A stretch of DNA of 64,000 nucleotides from Adineta steineri (lineage: Eukaryota > Rotifera > Eurotatoria > Adinetida > Adinetidae). Under the pieces are notes generated by a model. The model made no database searches and was not told the DNA's origin. It saw nothing but the letters and a program-made list of their open reading frames with translations. The stretch's first letter is position 1. Each line of letters starts with the position of its first letter. Positions 35,685 through 48,100 of this stretch are shown piece by piece. The stretch spans positions 390,850 through 454,849 of the forward strand of contig CAJNOI010000066.1 in the NCBI GenBank assembly GCA_905250115.1. The letters are read 5' to 3'. Both the position numbers and the translations under genes were made by a program.

Positions 35685-36754
35685 TTAGATACTTTCAACA
35701 GATTCCACTTCTAAATTGCGTGGTTCGATATTAAAAGGTTCAATTCGATTATTTATGGAGCAACACCAATATTTCCATCGTTGCCAACATTTTTTTACTA
35801 GAACAAGTTTCATTTGACGACGAAAACGTGGTGAGAATATTATGAAGATATAAAAACTGATCTAAATGAAAGCAAAATCTTACAAATATGAATTACAATA
35901 GAAAATTTATTTACAAAATAATTGATAAGGTTGATACAACTAAAAATTGCTTGAAACAATCGACCAATTGCAAATGGCATAGGCATACTTGGTGGTATAG
36001 GAAAATTAATGGCATAGATACGATAAGTAATATAAGGTACTAATAAACAAACGAAGGCAATTACACGCATGAGAACCATTGCTGTTATTTGTTTATCTAG
36101 TTTACGACGAACAATTGGTAATTGTCGTCGAACTATATGACGAACATTACGATAAGCTAAGATACTAAATAATGATGCAGTTACAATAGGTAGGAAACCA
36201 CCTAAAACTGGGTAAAAGAAATATGTTGAATACTGAACCGCTACATAATTCGATAAGACACATCCTAATGTTGGTTGAACATTGTAAGAGGAGCCAAGTG
36301 CAATGCTATGAATGATCACAAAACAAATGAATATAAACGCAAAATAACGACCAAATTTCAATGTGCACATTTGTCTTAAATGGAAACGATGATTTGTTGA
36401 AAAGAACTGATCAACAGCAGAAAAACATATCATCGAAAAAGGAATGAGTGCACATGTTTGTCCCACTATATATTTTATTTTACACAGAGCATTAGAATTT
36501 CCTATGGCAGCATTTCCATATATTAATGGTAAAATAGTTATAGTAATATTAAAACAGAAATAAATTAAGTTGGAAATTGATTCGATGGTTATATAGAAGG
36601 CACATCCACTAGTTCGAAATAATTTCAATTGAATAAAAATGAGAAGATTTAACGTATTACCAATAACTCCAAAGCCAAATGTAATAAAACCACTATAAAA
36701 CGAAAATTGTGTTGCAAAGTTGAGAATTCCATCAGATACTAATGACGATGACAT
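35685..36754 (-). CDS. 7TM receptor 8 of 8 (DQF variant)
   Basis: Exons 36754-35915 and 35861-35685, 53-bp intron, 338 aa. It is the most divergent member: loop 1 RTSGCAFYI, outer loop IYGNAAIGNSNALCKIKYI with the usual Trp before the Cys lost, TM3 ALIPFSMICFSAVDQFF, TM6 VCLLVPYITYR, and a Pro-rich IPPSMPMPFAIGR before TM7. The C-terminal tail ends VESI in place of EENI. All splice sites and the frame are intact. Confidence 0.84.
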
Positions 36755-38247
36755 GATACTTTATTATTTGTGTTTTTCTTCTTTTTCTAAAAGATTTAAA
36801 ATTTAATATAAAAAAAATATGAATTTTGTTTTTTGTCATTTCTGATTTGTAAAGCATCTTAGCAGAAATTACTGTCACAATTGATAATAAGTCTTTCATT
36901 ACTGTTATGACAATGTTTTTTTTTCATAGAAAAGTTTTGTATTTACGCAATGTGATTCAATCCGACCTATAGATCCTGCGGAAAACTATCGAATACGATC
37001 GCAGACCGATTAACGAAAATTTGTCCCGTTATGTTCACTATATATCGAGCTTTTCAAAGGTTTCGTCACGGGCTTGAAGGATTTTAGTAGATTTCTAAAG
37101 ATTTTACCAAGATTCTTACAATTATTCTACTAAGATTTGAAAAGGTTTCTTTTCTGTTAACTCGATTTACTTTTATAATAACACTATATATACCAGAATC
37201 ATTCCTAGTATGTCGATGTAGATTAAAAAGGTTGTCAAATATAGTTAAAAAAACAAAAAAAGGACTTGTGTATACAGATCGATCTCTGCAATACAAAACG
37301 GTAAATGTTACTTGGACATAATCGAATTTTTAACATTTTTTCAGGAATTTCTCAACGATATAAAATTTAAAACTAATTGAAAAATTAGAAAAATAATCCA
37401 GCTAAATTTATTCTGCATGATGAATGTGTGTAGATAGAAGACATGAATTCAAAGTAGAATTAATCTCAAAGAAATTTTAAAATGCACTTGAAAAAATAAA
37501 AAAAACCCACTAGTATATATACGACGATCTCTGTAAAAGAAAACGGTGACAATAATTTGAGTACTATCGGATTTCTAGCTTTTTAAGGTATTTTTACGAA
37601 CTTCGCAATTAAATAAATTTTCAAACTAATTAACAAATTACAGAAGTAATCTGTGTGGATTTGGTCTGTATGATGAATTTGCGTATATAGAAAACATGAT
37701 TTTATAAAGAAAAGCAATCACTTAAAGTAGAATTAATGTCAATGAGATTTAAAAATATACTTGAAATGTCTATATAATAATATAATAAATTTTCATGATT
37801 AATATCAAGATTATTTCAGCATTCTAATCAATCAGATGAGTTGTTCATATTCTATAAGATTTTCTTCTATTTGCTTTTTTAATAAAAAATTATTTTCTAC
37901 ATTTGTTTTTAAATCAGTATGAAGTTTACGTTGTTTTCTTCCTATTTTCATAATATTTCATTGATCTTTTCAACAAAATCTTTGAATAAAAAAAATAATT
38001 GAAAAGTTAAAACTATTTCATTACCGATATGTTTATATTCATATATCTATCTGGAAATAAATGAAAAAGAAAACAAACTATTCAACATAGTAATAAAAAT
38101 CTTGATCTTTTTATTATGGAAACACATTCAAAATCTCGAAGTTTGGGGTGTGGGTGAGGGTGTTTGTGTGCAAAATACGATATCAACACCCACACTCACA
38201 CCCTCAATATAAAAAATTATCTACTATGTTCATCAATTTCAAAATGA
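36755..38247. other. Spacer between receptor 8 and Kelch gene
   Basis: Copy of parts of the receptor 7 upstream spacer. The minus frame at 37084-37296 has no domain. Ends with the hairpin 38144-38204. Confidence 0.5.
38144..38204. repeat. Telomere-like hairpin near Kelch 3' end
   Basis: GGGGTGTGGGTGAGGGTG on the left and ACACCCACACTCACACCC on the right; arms pair over most of their length around AAAATACGATATC. Confidence 0.65.
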
Positions 38248-39806
38248 TTAATATATTTCCGTGCTATTCAAAAAATCATTGCCAATACTTCCACCAGCAA
38301 CTAATATTTTTCCATTTGTTAAAACAGTTGCAGTATGCTGAAATCGCGAATGATGAAGTCCATCAGTAATCAACCAAGTTCTCGTTGATGGATCATATAA
38401 TTCTGAACTATTTGAAAAACCACTTGAGTTATATCCACCGGCAACTAACACTTTTCCATCATTTAATACAGATGCTGTGTGAAAAGATCTTGCATTATGC
38501 ATTGAACCTGTAATTGTCCAAGTTCCAGTCGATGGATCGTACAACTCAGCTATATTTATAAACTTATCACTAAATCCACCAGCAACTAATACTTGCCCGT
38601 TTGTTAATATGGATGCTGTGTGACCAAATCGTTGTGTGTTCATGTTCCCTGCAGCTGTCCAGTTTCCTGTTGATGGATCATACAATTCAGTACCTTGTCC
38701 AACATTCTCATCAGTTACTCCACCAGCAATTAATACTTTTCCATTTGTGAGTACGGATGCAGTAAAATCAAATCGTGCGACGCCGATCTTACCAGTAGTT
38801 GTCCAAGTTTCAGTTGATGGGTCATATAGCTCAGCACTATTTAGAAAACGTGTACCATTAGATCCAGCAATAACTAGTACTTTTCCATTTGGTAATATGG
38901 AGACCATATGACCGAATCGTCGAAAATTCATTGTACCAGTCATTGTCCAAATGCCTGTTGTTGGCTCATACAATTCAGCAGTATTTAAAGTATTTCGACT
39001 ATCATCTCCTCCAGCAACTAAAACTTTTCCGTTCATTAAAACAGATGCTGTATGCATAGCTCGTACACAATTCATTCTGCCACTAACTGTCCAAGTTTCA
39101 GCCAATGGATCATACAACTCAGTACTGTTATTATAATAATCAGCACCATTCACTCCGCCACTAACTAAAACTTTTCCATCCGTCAATAAGGATGATGTAT
39201 GCAGCGCTCTTCGATAAATCATATTTCCGGTATCGGACCATTCTAAAAGGAAACACATATTTTTGGACCTTGCAGGTCATCTGATTATGTGCAAAAAGTT
39301 CTAATATAAGAAATCCTTTGAAATTGTCTACATGCATCAATACATCCTCAAGATCTTTTTAAGTCAATATATGATCTCATCCGAGACTATTTATGGTGCC
39401 ATGATATCGTCAAGATATAATTAGTATTTCTGTGATTATTTCATTAACTGAAGATGACTGCTGTCTACATCATTTCTCTTGACTTGTTGAAAACATAATC
39501 GCAGATATCACTCTAAAAGCATCACGGAAGGAATAACTATTATTTCATTTGTTTTGTTTATACTAAGCATTGAGTAACTTACTTCGTTTTCAAAAATCTT
39601 TACAGGTATTAAAAACAATTAGTTCAAAGCTTACCTGATAGATGTACAGTGGTTACGGGTAGAGCTGGCGATATTAATATCTTTTTTCTTGATCGTACTA
39701 GCGCTTCGATGGTTGTAGTAGTAGCTGCCAACTTTCCTGGGGCAATGATGGCGAATAATGAAACCAGACACAAAATGGCTACAAAAATTAATAAAATGAT
39801 TAACAA
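38248..39806 (-). CDS. Membrane-anchored Kelch-repeat protein (5' end unresolved)
   Basis: Two exons resolved: about 39806-39635 and 39242-38248, joined in phase 1 across a 392-bp intron. The first encodes a hydrophobic anchor (LLIFVAILCLVSLFAIIAP), then Thr-rich TTTTIEALVRSR. The second holds six to seven Kelch blades of about 48 residues, each with HTASVLTNGKVLVAGG and AELYDPSTGTWTITG. This repeat style (NGKVLVAGG, ELYDPSTGTW) is typical of bacterial-type Kelch propellers. The blades probably form an extracellular or lumenal beta-propeller; binding partner unknown. No ATG opens the first exon, and acceptors near 39820 (TTTGCCAG) or 39788 (TTTTGTAG) mean one more 5' exon is likely. Confidence 0.82.
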
Positions 39807-40522
39807 ATGTGGAAGCTGGCAAACACTATGTCATGGTGACCACTCTCATAGTCTAAGGATATGTATCGATGCGTCAGTGTACATAATCACGTACATCCAG
39901 AAAATGCGAAAAGGATTTTAGGGGTCGATGACTCTAACTCTTACGAAACTTGTTCAAATTTTTGAATTTAGTTCGCCCTATCGGATGCAACCAATCCATT
40001 AACAGTGTTGTTTTTACTATCTTTACATTTAGTCTATGCATGTATATCTAAACCGATGTATTGAAAATACTTACCGTGCATTTGATTGTTATGCATGTTT
40101 TCTTCCAAAACTGCCTTAAAAACTTTATATTATATACGACACAACAGTAACCAAAAATGAGTAATATTATCTTCAACAAAACAGATATTGCTGTGTTCTT
40201 ATCTTTATATGATAAAATTTGTTTATGAATAATAGAAATAGGGCCGGTTTGGTTAAAACCACTCTTACCTTCGATGAGTAAGAACACATAAAATAGATTG
40301 AAGCGTCGGCAATATGACCATCCCTTGTATACTCATTTTATTTTGATTAATTCATGGGCAAAGTGTAAAAAATTCAATACAAAACTATTCTTTATCTTTA
40401 ATTTTTTTCTCACATTAAATACTCTCCTTTGAATGTTTATTTAGTAGACACTACAGTTGAGGATGGGTGTGGATGTATATTTTAGAAGGACGCAATAATT
40501 TCACTCTTTTCCTCAAATCGTA
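39807..40522. other. Spacer with possible 5' exon of Kelch gene
   Basis: It should contain the missing first exon of the Kelch gene. One candidate (minus, near 40320-40270, ending CATCGAAG before GTAAGAG) does not match in phase. A half hairpin element GAGGATGGGTGTGGATG lies near 40459. Confidence 0.4.
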
Positions 40523-41542
40523 CTAGCTTATATTTTTCGTTTTAAGAAAACAAACGTTGTTGGGTTCGTCCCATGCATCTAGATACACAAGTGATATGCC
40601 TATTTGAGAAAAGTTCTGTTCTTCGCGTTCGATTGTCATTCTAAGTAGACATATATCCTCGTCTTCAAGAACGTGTTCTACATTCGATGTTATATAACAT
40701 TCCATACGTAAATCAATTCGAACTGTCGTAATACCAGTTAAAATGTTTTGCCATAGAGATGAATCGATGCCTCGCGTGATCTCCAAGAATCCATTTCCCT
40801 TCAAAGTCATATTGCTCAAAGTGACAGGACAAATCGCTCGAAGTTGTTGAACCACATAAAAGTGTGCTTTCTCCAAATATATCGTTAGATTTCTTAATAG
40901 TGGTAGTACTCTACCATAAACATTTAAATAAGTTCCACACCGTATGGTTAATGTGAGAGAATGAATGTGGGGAATAATGACGAGAAGAGAGGCGAGCGGT
41001 AAACGGTGAATATTAGCACCCAGAACCAATCGGATAATATTTGGCGGTAGACAAAAAGTCAGACGGCCGTCAATACTACCACCAAAGTTGATTGCGAGCG
41101 TATGAAGATGAGGTATACGACAAATTTGTTCAAGCAGTTTAACGGACATACTTTTATGAATAGATAGACTGGTCAACTGATGAGCCAAGGGAATGAGACA
41201 CGAACAAATGAAGTTTGTTTTCACATGTTCAAAATGGGCATGACATAAACGAGACTGTTGAGAGATTAAACGGAATAGTTGTTCTGCCTGATCCTTGCGT
41301 AATCGGGTTTCGACACGTAGTGAGACAATATTGTGAAACGAAGGAACGCGCCTCTCTAGCAGTTGCGTAAGATGTGCATCACTATGAATGTGAAGCTGAA
41401 AAGAAGTGTGGGATGATCGAATCAAACGATCGATGGTTCTGTTGAGAAATGAGAAGGAATACACGATTTCAAGTAGATCGAAATAGCGAAAAAGTAGTAA
41501 CCATAGTTCAGTAGGCAAGCATTCGAGGCGAGTAGTAGACAT
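40523..41542 (-). CDS. F-box protein with degenerate leucine-rich C-terminal region
   Basis: Single exon, 339 aa, starting MSTTRLECLPTELWLLLFRY. Residues 6-45 are an F-box (LPTELWLLLFRYFDLLEIVY, then FLNRTIDRLI). The rest has irregular Leu-rich repeats such as LTSLSIHKSM, LHTLAINFGG and IHSLTLTIR. F-box proteins link substrates to SKP1-cullin ubiquitin ligases through the N-terminal box, and the Leu-rich part would choose the target. No intron, unlike the neighbours. The target is unknown. Large F-box families are common in rotifers. Confidence 0.85.
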   Translation of the reverse strand: MSTTRLECLPTELWLLLFRYFDLLEIVYSFSFLNRTIDRLIRSSHTSFQLHIHSDAHLTQLLERRVPSFHNIVSLRVETRLRKDQAEQLFRLISQQSRLCHAHFEHVKTNFICSCLIPLAHQLTSLSIHKSMSVKLLEQICRIPHLHTLAINFGGSIDGRLTFCLPPNIIRLVLGANIHRLPLASLLVIIPHIHSLTLTIRCGTYLNVYGRVLPLLRNLTIYLEKAHFYVVQQLRAICPVTLSNMTLKGNGFLEITRGIDSSLWQNILTGITTVRIDLRMECYITSNVEHVLEDEDICLLRMTIEREEQNFSQIGISLVYLDAWDEPNNVCFLKTKNIS

Positions 41543-42104
41543 TCAAACGATATTGACGTGAAAGAATGAATGAAAGCAATGTTAACAGTCATTTATTATT
41601 CACTATTCGTTCTGTCACTAGAGTGGTGCAATAACAAGTGTGTATTTGTCTTTCTTTCCTTTGTGTAAGAGTTTATTTTTTTCGACAGTCAATAAATTGC
41701 GTATACAATTTCACAAGACAATGAAAGGAAGATAAACTTGAGAGTATAAGAACTACACATTTGATAGACGCTTATGATGTTCATTGTAAAAGAAGCATGT
41801 GGATGTGGGTATTCTTTTACATTCATATCTATATCCATACCCACCCTTAGAAATGAAATTTACATTGACATAAAATTTTATTAAACAAGAAGCTGAAACT
41901 TGATATGAGAACTTTTTTCAAAAACAACACTTTCGAAATTTGTCAGATTTCGTCTTAGTACTTCCATCGATAGTTCAAAATCAAGGCTGAGAATAAGGAC
42001 GTGTGCATGCGAAAGTGGTTGAACATAAAGAATAAATGTTTATCTTCACCTCAAGTATTTTTTATTTGTCAACATATTAGAAACAGTATTATCTTTTTTC
42101 AATA
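41543..42104. other. Spacer with hairpin, 3' flank of mosaic receptor A
   Basis: Positions 41860-42104 are closely repeated at 54460-54706 beside the paralogue. Hairpin at 41796-41848. Confidence 0.55.
41796..41848. repeat. Telomere-like hairpin, ATTCTTTTACATTCATAT-core type
   Basis: CATGTGGATGTGGGTATTCT, then CATTCATATC and CCATACCCACCC. Paralogous to 54298-54341. Confidence 0.6.
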
Positions 42105-45100
42105 CTATCGCAACAAATTAGAGAAATTCGAGAATAATGAAGAAATATTGATTATGGATGGCGTTTGTCGTCGCCATCGTTTGAGTGATTCTTGAAATGT
42201 TTTTCTGTACAATTTCGAAGGAAGAACAAAAACAATAAAGATAAGTATTGATGGAGTAAACGAAATGAAGTAACCAAAAAGAAATAATAATCGATGGTTT
42301 GATGGATTGACACATTCTGATAGCATTGACATTATCAGACGAGGTAAGGACAGAATCAGAAGAATGATCGGGCTAATCAATAATTGTTTGTGTTCACTAA
42401 ATTGATTGTAAACATGTTCCCTTAGAGTTTGTCTCCTCTGAGCTGTTGATCTTTGTCGGGCTGAGCCAAATATGATGAATAAAGCAGAACCAAGATTGAT
42501 AATACATGGACCAACAAGATGAAAAAATAAGATGACTGTATTGTATTGTTGAACAGAAGGAGAATAACCAGTTACACACCATCTATTGATATCAACTTTG
42601 ATTGTCTCGGTATTTACCACATGCAATTCTCGATGTATAGGTTCATGGATGATTGAACCCATGACACACAATGGTAAAATGAGAACTGTCCATCGAGCAA
42701 TGCATTGACTTTTCTGTTTATTGAAGGTGATTCCTTTGAAAACGAGAATCGCTCTTTCAATGGCTACACAAGCATTGAGCCAAGCATCTACATATAGACA
42801 AAGCTTGAGAAGTGGTTCGATCGATACACAACCTCCTCGAACAACAGAAAGACGAATTGATAGATTCATTTGAGTGAGAACAACAAACCAAAACTTCACT
42901 GTAAACATGCTGATCGTAAGAAAAGAAGTAATGGATGATGTCAAGAGATAGATACCACATCCAACTTGTCGTAGATCTTTATTTCGAAATGTTAGTAGGG
43001 ATAAAATACTATTAATCAAACCTCCAACAAACATAATCATCGTTAAAGCGACATTGATTTTCACTAATATTGTTTGGTCAGTCAATGTCATATTCGATCG
43101 AATTTCGTCACGTAAAATATCATCGAGAGTGACACCAATACTCTTTTTGTAAAACTGACATGTTTGACCGATGAAACAATTGATCAGAATTGGAGCTAAA
43201 GAAAGAAATTGATGGGTATCAAGAGATTAAGTTAATATTTCTCAACTTAATAAAGCCATATAGGCGCAAATTCATAAGCAATAATAGTTTATGAAAGTAA
43301 TTTATCTATACATGATGTCCAGTCGAGATTTGATTTGTATATTTCTATTTTCTATTCAGTATCTCATAATGAAATTACTCATTTTTGTGACGATGTTTCT
43401 ACATATGAACTTGATAAATTTTCACAGACTGCAAGGTAGGAAAATCTCAGATAGTGTGAAATCACTAAAGAATAGATCTTCTTATATATATCGTTGATGC
43501 AAGAAGAAAAGCTGACTTACTTTACCCAACTGATTGAACTCACATAAAGAAGGAGTTCCAATTTGATCCTATTTTTTGACAATAATTCTATTGAATTATA
43601 CGATCTATTTCAAATTCTCAGATCTTTTAGTATTCAAGAGTGAAAATGCAGTTCAGTAGGATATTGTACTTCTCTGTTAATGATTTACAAATAATACAAA
43701 ATACTTACTGTGAGGATCAAGAGTGATGTTATTTGGTCCAGATGTTAGAATGGAGAAGTTTCCTGTCATATTGGGAGAATATGTTGTTACTACTAATATA
43801 TACTTAGTGCCGGCGTGAAGGTAAGTGATGAGCTTGAAATCTTTATAACTACAGCTTCGATAATTTTGTAAGAGTAAATTCTCGAAAGGATTCAGAGGAT
43901 TAAAATCATCTTCGTAAATATCACCATATGTGTTCATACTGCTACCACTACTCAGAGCATAGTATCCGGTTTCCATTACATGCATTTGTATAGTTTGATA
44001 GTAATAATTCGATTCTCGACAATTTCGAGAATATGTTTGACTGTATGTTGTCAGCTGGAATAAATAATTTGATTGTACGGCTGATGAATATGATATTTGA
44101 ATAACTGATGGAGAACCTATATGATGAAAATGAAATCAATAGCCAAGATTCATGATAGATCTTAATTGACTGGGACAGAGAAAGTTGAAGAGATAAATTT
44201 TCATAATACCGCTTTCAATGGAATAATTAAGCTGTAAATGGAGAGTAAAAGTAGAATCTGTCAACATATTTCTGTCCTCGAAGCCCCGATGATATAAGTC
44301 ACATGAGATTAGCGATCGATTGAAACAGATTCGTACTCAAGAAGATTGTCTCGATCCTATTCATAATATTCTGTTATTTGATGAGTTTAGTGTAGCTTTT
44401 TGCGTCAAGCTCTCATCTTATAGTGCAAATGTCATCTCACAAAATAATTTTCTATTTGTGGATATGCCAAACTCAACTAAATACTTATGCTAACGTTGAC
44501 AGATATTCATTTAACAGTTGCAGTGCAAACACTTACTAATATTCTTCAAAACAACGATGTCTGGACCAGATACAAAGATCGAAAATGCTCCTGTTTCATT
44601 AGAATCAGCCGTTGTCACAACCAATATATATGTAATACTATTTTCAAGATGAGTTGTGAATTGAAACTGATCCTCATTGCAGCTGTCATCATCATCTGAG
44701 AGTTGATTTTCATCTGGATTGGATGGATTGAAATATTCGTTGTAGATAGAGCCGTGTGTGTCCATATTGCTTCTGCATAAGAAAGTATAAAAACCATTTG
44801 TAGGGACATTCACTTGTATTGCTTCATAGTAAGAGTTTGACCATGAACATCGAGGAAAATACGCTGAACTGTTCGTTGTCAATTCTGATATATAAGTTGT
44901 TTGAAGAACTGATGAAGTATTTGCTAACGAAAATGAAAATCGATTCAATTTTGTGTAATACGGAAATAAGTAGAAACAACTTAAAATAGTACTTTCACCC
45001 TTAGATACATTTATTGAAAGCGAATAAAAGTGATTTGGCTGTTGATGTAAATAAGAATAACGATACTTACACTCTCAAGACAGTATAGAATACTCTGTGA

Positions 45101-48100
45101 TATCATTCATATCTCGAGTTATAAAGAGAATATATTATATGTATATGTTTGCAGTATTTTTTTTATTATAAGAACCATAAGTGATACGATATGTTATAAT
45201 GATTAGCGATCAATTGGAATGGATCTGTATTTAAAAAGATTGTCCCGATCTTATTCATAATACTCTGTTATTTGATAAGTTTAATGTAGCTTTTTATGTA
45301 AAGCTATCTCCTTATAGTACAAATGCTGTCTTACAAAACAAATCTTTATTTGTAGATATGTCAAACTCAACTAAATTCTCGTGCTAACGCTGAAAGATTC
45401 TCTTATAATAGTTGTGATGCAAACACTTACTAATATTCTTCAAAGTAACGATATCTGGACCAGATACAAAGATCGAGAATGTGCCTGTCTCATTAGCATG
45501 AAACGTTGTCACAACCAATATATATGTAATATTACTCTCAAGATGAACTGTGAATTGAAATTGCTTCTCGTTGCAACTGTCATCATCATCTGAGAGTTGA
45601 TTTTCATCTGGATTAGATGGATTGAAATATTCGTTGTAGATAGAGCCGTGTGTGTCCATATTGCTTCTGCTTACGAAAGTGTAAAAGCCATTTGTGAGAA
45701 CATTAATTTGTATCGCTTCATAGTAAGAATTTGACGATGAACACCAAAAGAAATACGTTGCACTATTCGTTGTCAATTCTGATACATAAGTCGTTTGAAG
45801 AACTGATGAAGTATTCACTAACGAAAAAGAAAATCGATTCAATTTTGTATCATATCGGAATAAGTAGAAAGAACTTGAAATATTGCTTTCACTTTAAAAT
45901 ACATTTATCGAAAGCAAATGAAAGTGATTTGGATGTTGATGTAAATAAGAATCATGATACTTTCACTCTCGAGATAATATAGGATATTCTGTGATATCTT
46001 TTATATCTCGAGTTGCAAAGAGAACATATTAGTTTTGTTACATCTTGTACAAAATATCGATAATATGAAGTTCATGCTCTCAGAAAACTGTGGATACGAA
46101 TCTTATTCTCTATCGAACTGAAATATCTGTATACCATTTTGTAGATTGCATTTAACTATATTTTCTAGGGGTGATGGATATGTGTATTTGATTATCCATT
46201 AAAATACTATAGATACTCACAAATACGATTGAAATCGATATAGCTTGGGCCGAATACTTGAATTGCAGCGTTTCCTGTTATATTCGAAAAATGTGTTGTT
46301 ATAACGAAAACGTATATTATGTTGGCATGAAGTGCGACTCCAAGTTTAAATTGACTTCGATTATAAGAGTTTCCATTAGGAATGAGCACATTATTGGACA
46401 CATCGAATGGATTGAAGTTGTTTATATATATATGAGCATACGTGGTTTTCATCTCAGTATTAATTCGAAAAGTATAATATCCAGTTACAGTAACGTTCAT
46501 TTGTATCGCTTCATAATGCGAATCGAACTCTGAACAATTTTGGAAATACGTTGAACTATTCGAAGTCAGTGATGCTGAGTACATTGTTTCTGTAATTATT
46601 GAATTATCTATTGAATGAAAAAAATCAATGAGTATTTACATTCAGAATAAAGAAAAGAAATGATTGCGCATATTCTTAAGTTGCTTTCTATTGTGTTTAC
46701 TAATGAGAATTGAATCGTTTGTTTTAGACCAATGCTATCAATAGTGAAATGAGATAAAATGTCTATTCAGTGTCTTTACAATAAGTATCGATATTAGCCC
46801 TTAACATCTGCATGTTCTTTCCAAGAGACGTTGTAATAATTACAATAAAGTAATGTTAGAAAACCTCGTATACAAAAATGAGTACTATTCTGGACTAAGA
46901 AAGTCTGGTAAGTCATGGACTTACAAATTTAAAACTTTTTCATTCTCATATCACCTTTAAATTTTTCTTCTTTTATAAATATAATGAAGAACATTAGTTT
47001 TTTGCCGATATCGCTAACCATAACAATAAACTATCTGATGAAACTATTTCACAAAGTTCTAGTCGATCTACAAGTATGGCACAACATCATCAAGAAAACG
47101 TCGATTGGAAGTGATATTCGATGCATTGTTAAAATATTACAAGAGCGGCTCTTTAATTACTTTTTATTTTAATAAAGCGTGACTTGAATAACCAGGTAAG
47201 GATGGAACTTTTTCCTTCTTCTCGTTGTTGACATCTTTCTGTGAAGACACTGACCTACATTTAAATCTCACTCCTTTGTGATAGTCCTGATTTCATTTTC
47301 GGTGGTCAACTAAAACTATGACTGCACATATAATATGATTGTTTTCTCATATTGAGAGTAAAGGTGACATTCTGAATCTCTAAGATTGCATCACGAGTTG
47401 TGATTAACACTCGAGCATAGGGTCATTTCTGTCTCTGACAGATGTTTTATATCGAAGAAGCTGAAAGCACATTGAACAACTATGCAAAACGACTTTTTGT
47501 TGATTTCAAAGCAATTTGTGGAACTTTTTTGTACTAAAATATAAAAATCCTACATGACAAATTCTTCTTTACATCGATATTTACTTTGAAATGTTTTTAA
47601 TTCGTTAAAGATCTGATGAATTTCGATGAAAATTCTACTTCTCATGAGTGTCTTGCGTTTCATAAAATCATTCTGTTCATTATTCTGTACAGTCAGAAGA
47701 AGTAAGTCAATATAAGTAATGCCCAATCAAAGTAAATTTGTGAACAAAGTTCAATGAACATATGCATCATACAACTCGCATGACGATAATATTATCGACT
47801 GACTTTTGTAGAGGATTATGAATAAACAAGCTTTTAGTCTTATAATAGCAATACAGTAGGATAAAACTCGAAATTTGAATTCATTTCACCAATAATTCAA
47901 TTCAAAATCCCTTAGGAGCTTCATTTCCACCTTCATCTTCTAGCGTTATTTTTAATCTTAATTTTCCCTTAATAAATATTAACTGCAATGATGTTAAAGA
48001 CTTTATTCGATTCTTCTACACTTACCACACAATTCTTCCAAATATTCAAATTTTTGAATCCGATCATTCCATCGATCAGTAACAAACATGTTTCCAGAAT

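Noticed and set aside
38636-39136. Plus-strand frames of 61-91 codons rich in Pro/Val
   Set aside because: Antisense shadow of the Kelch repeats; the regularity comes from the repeated coding sequence.
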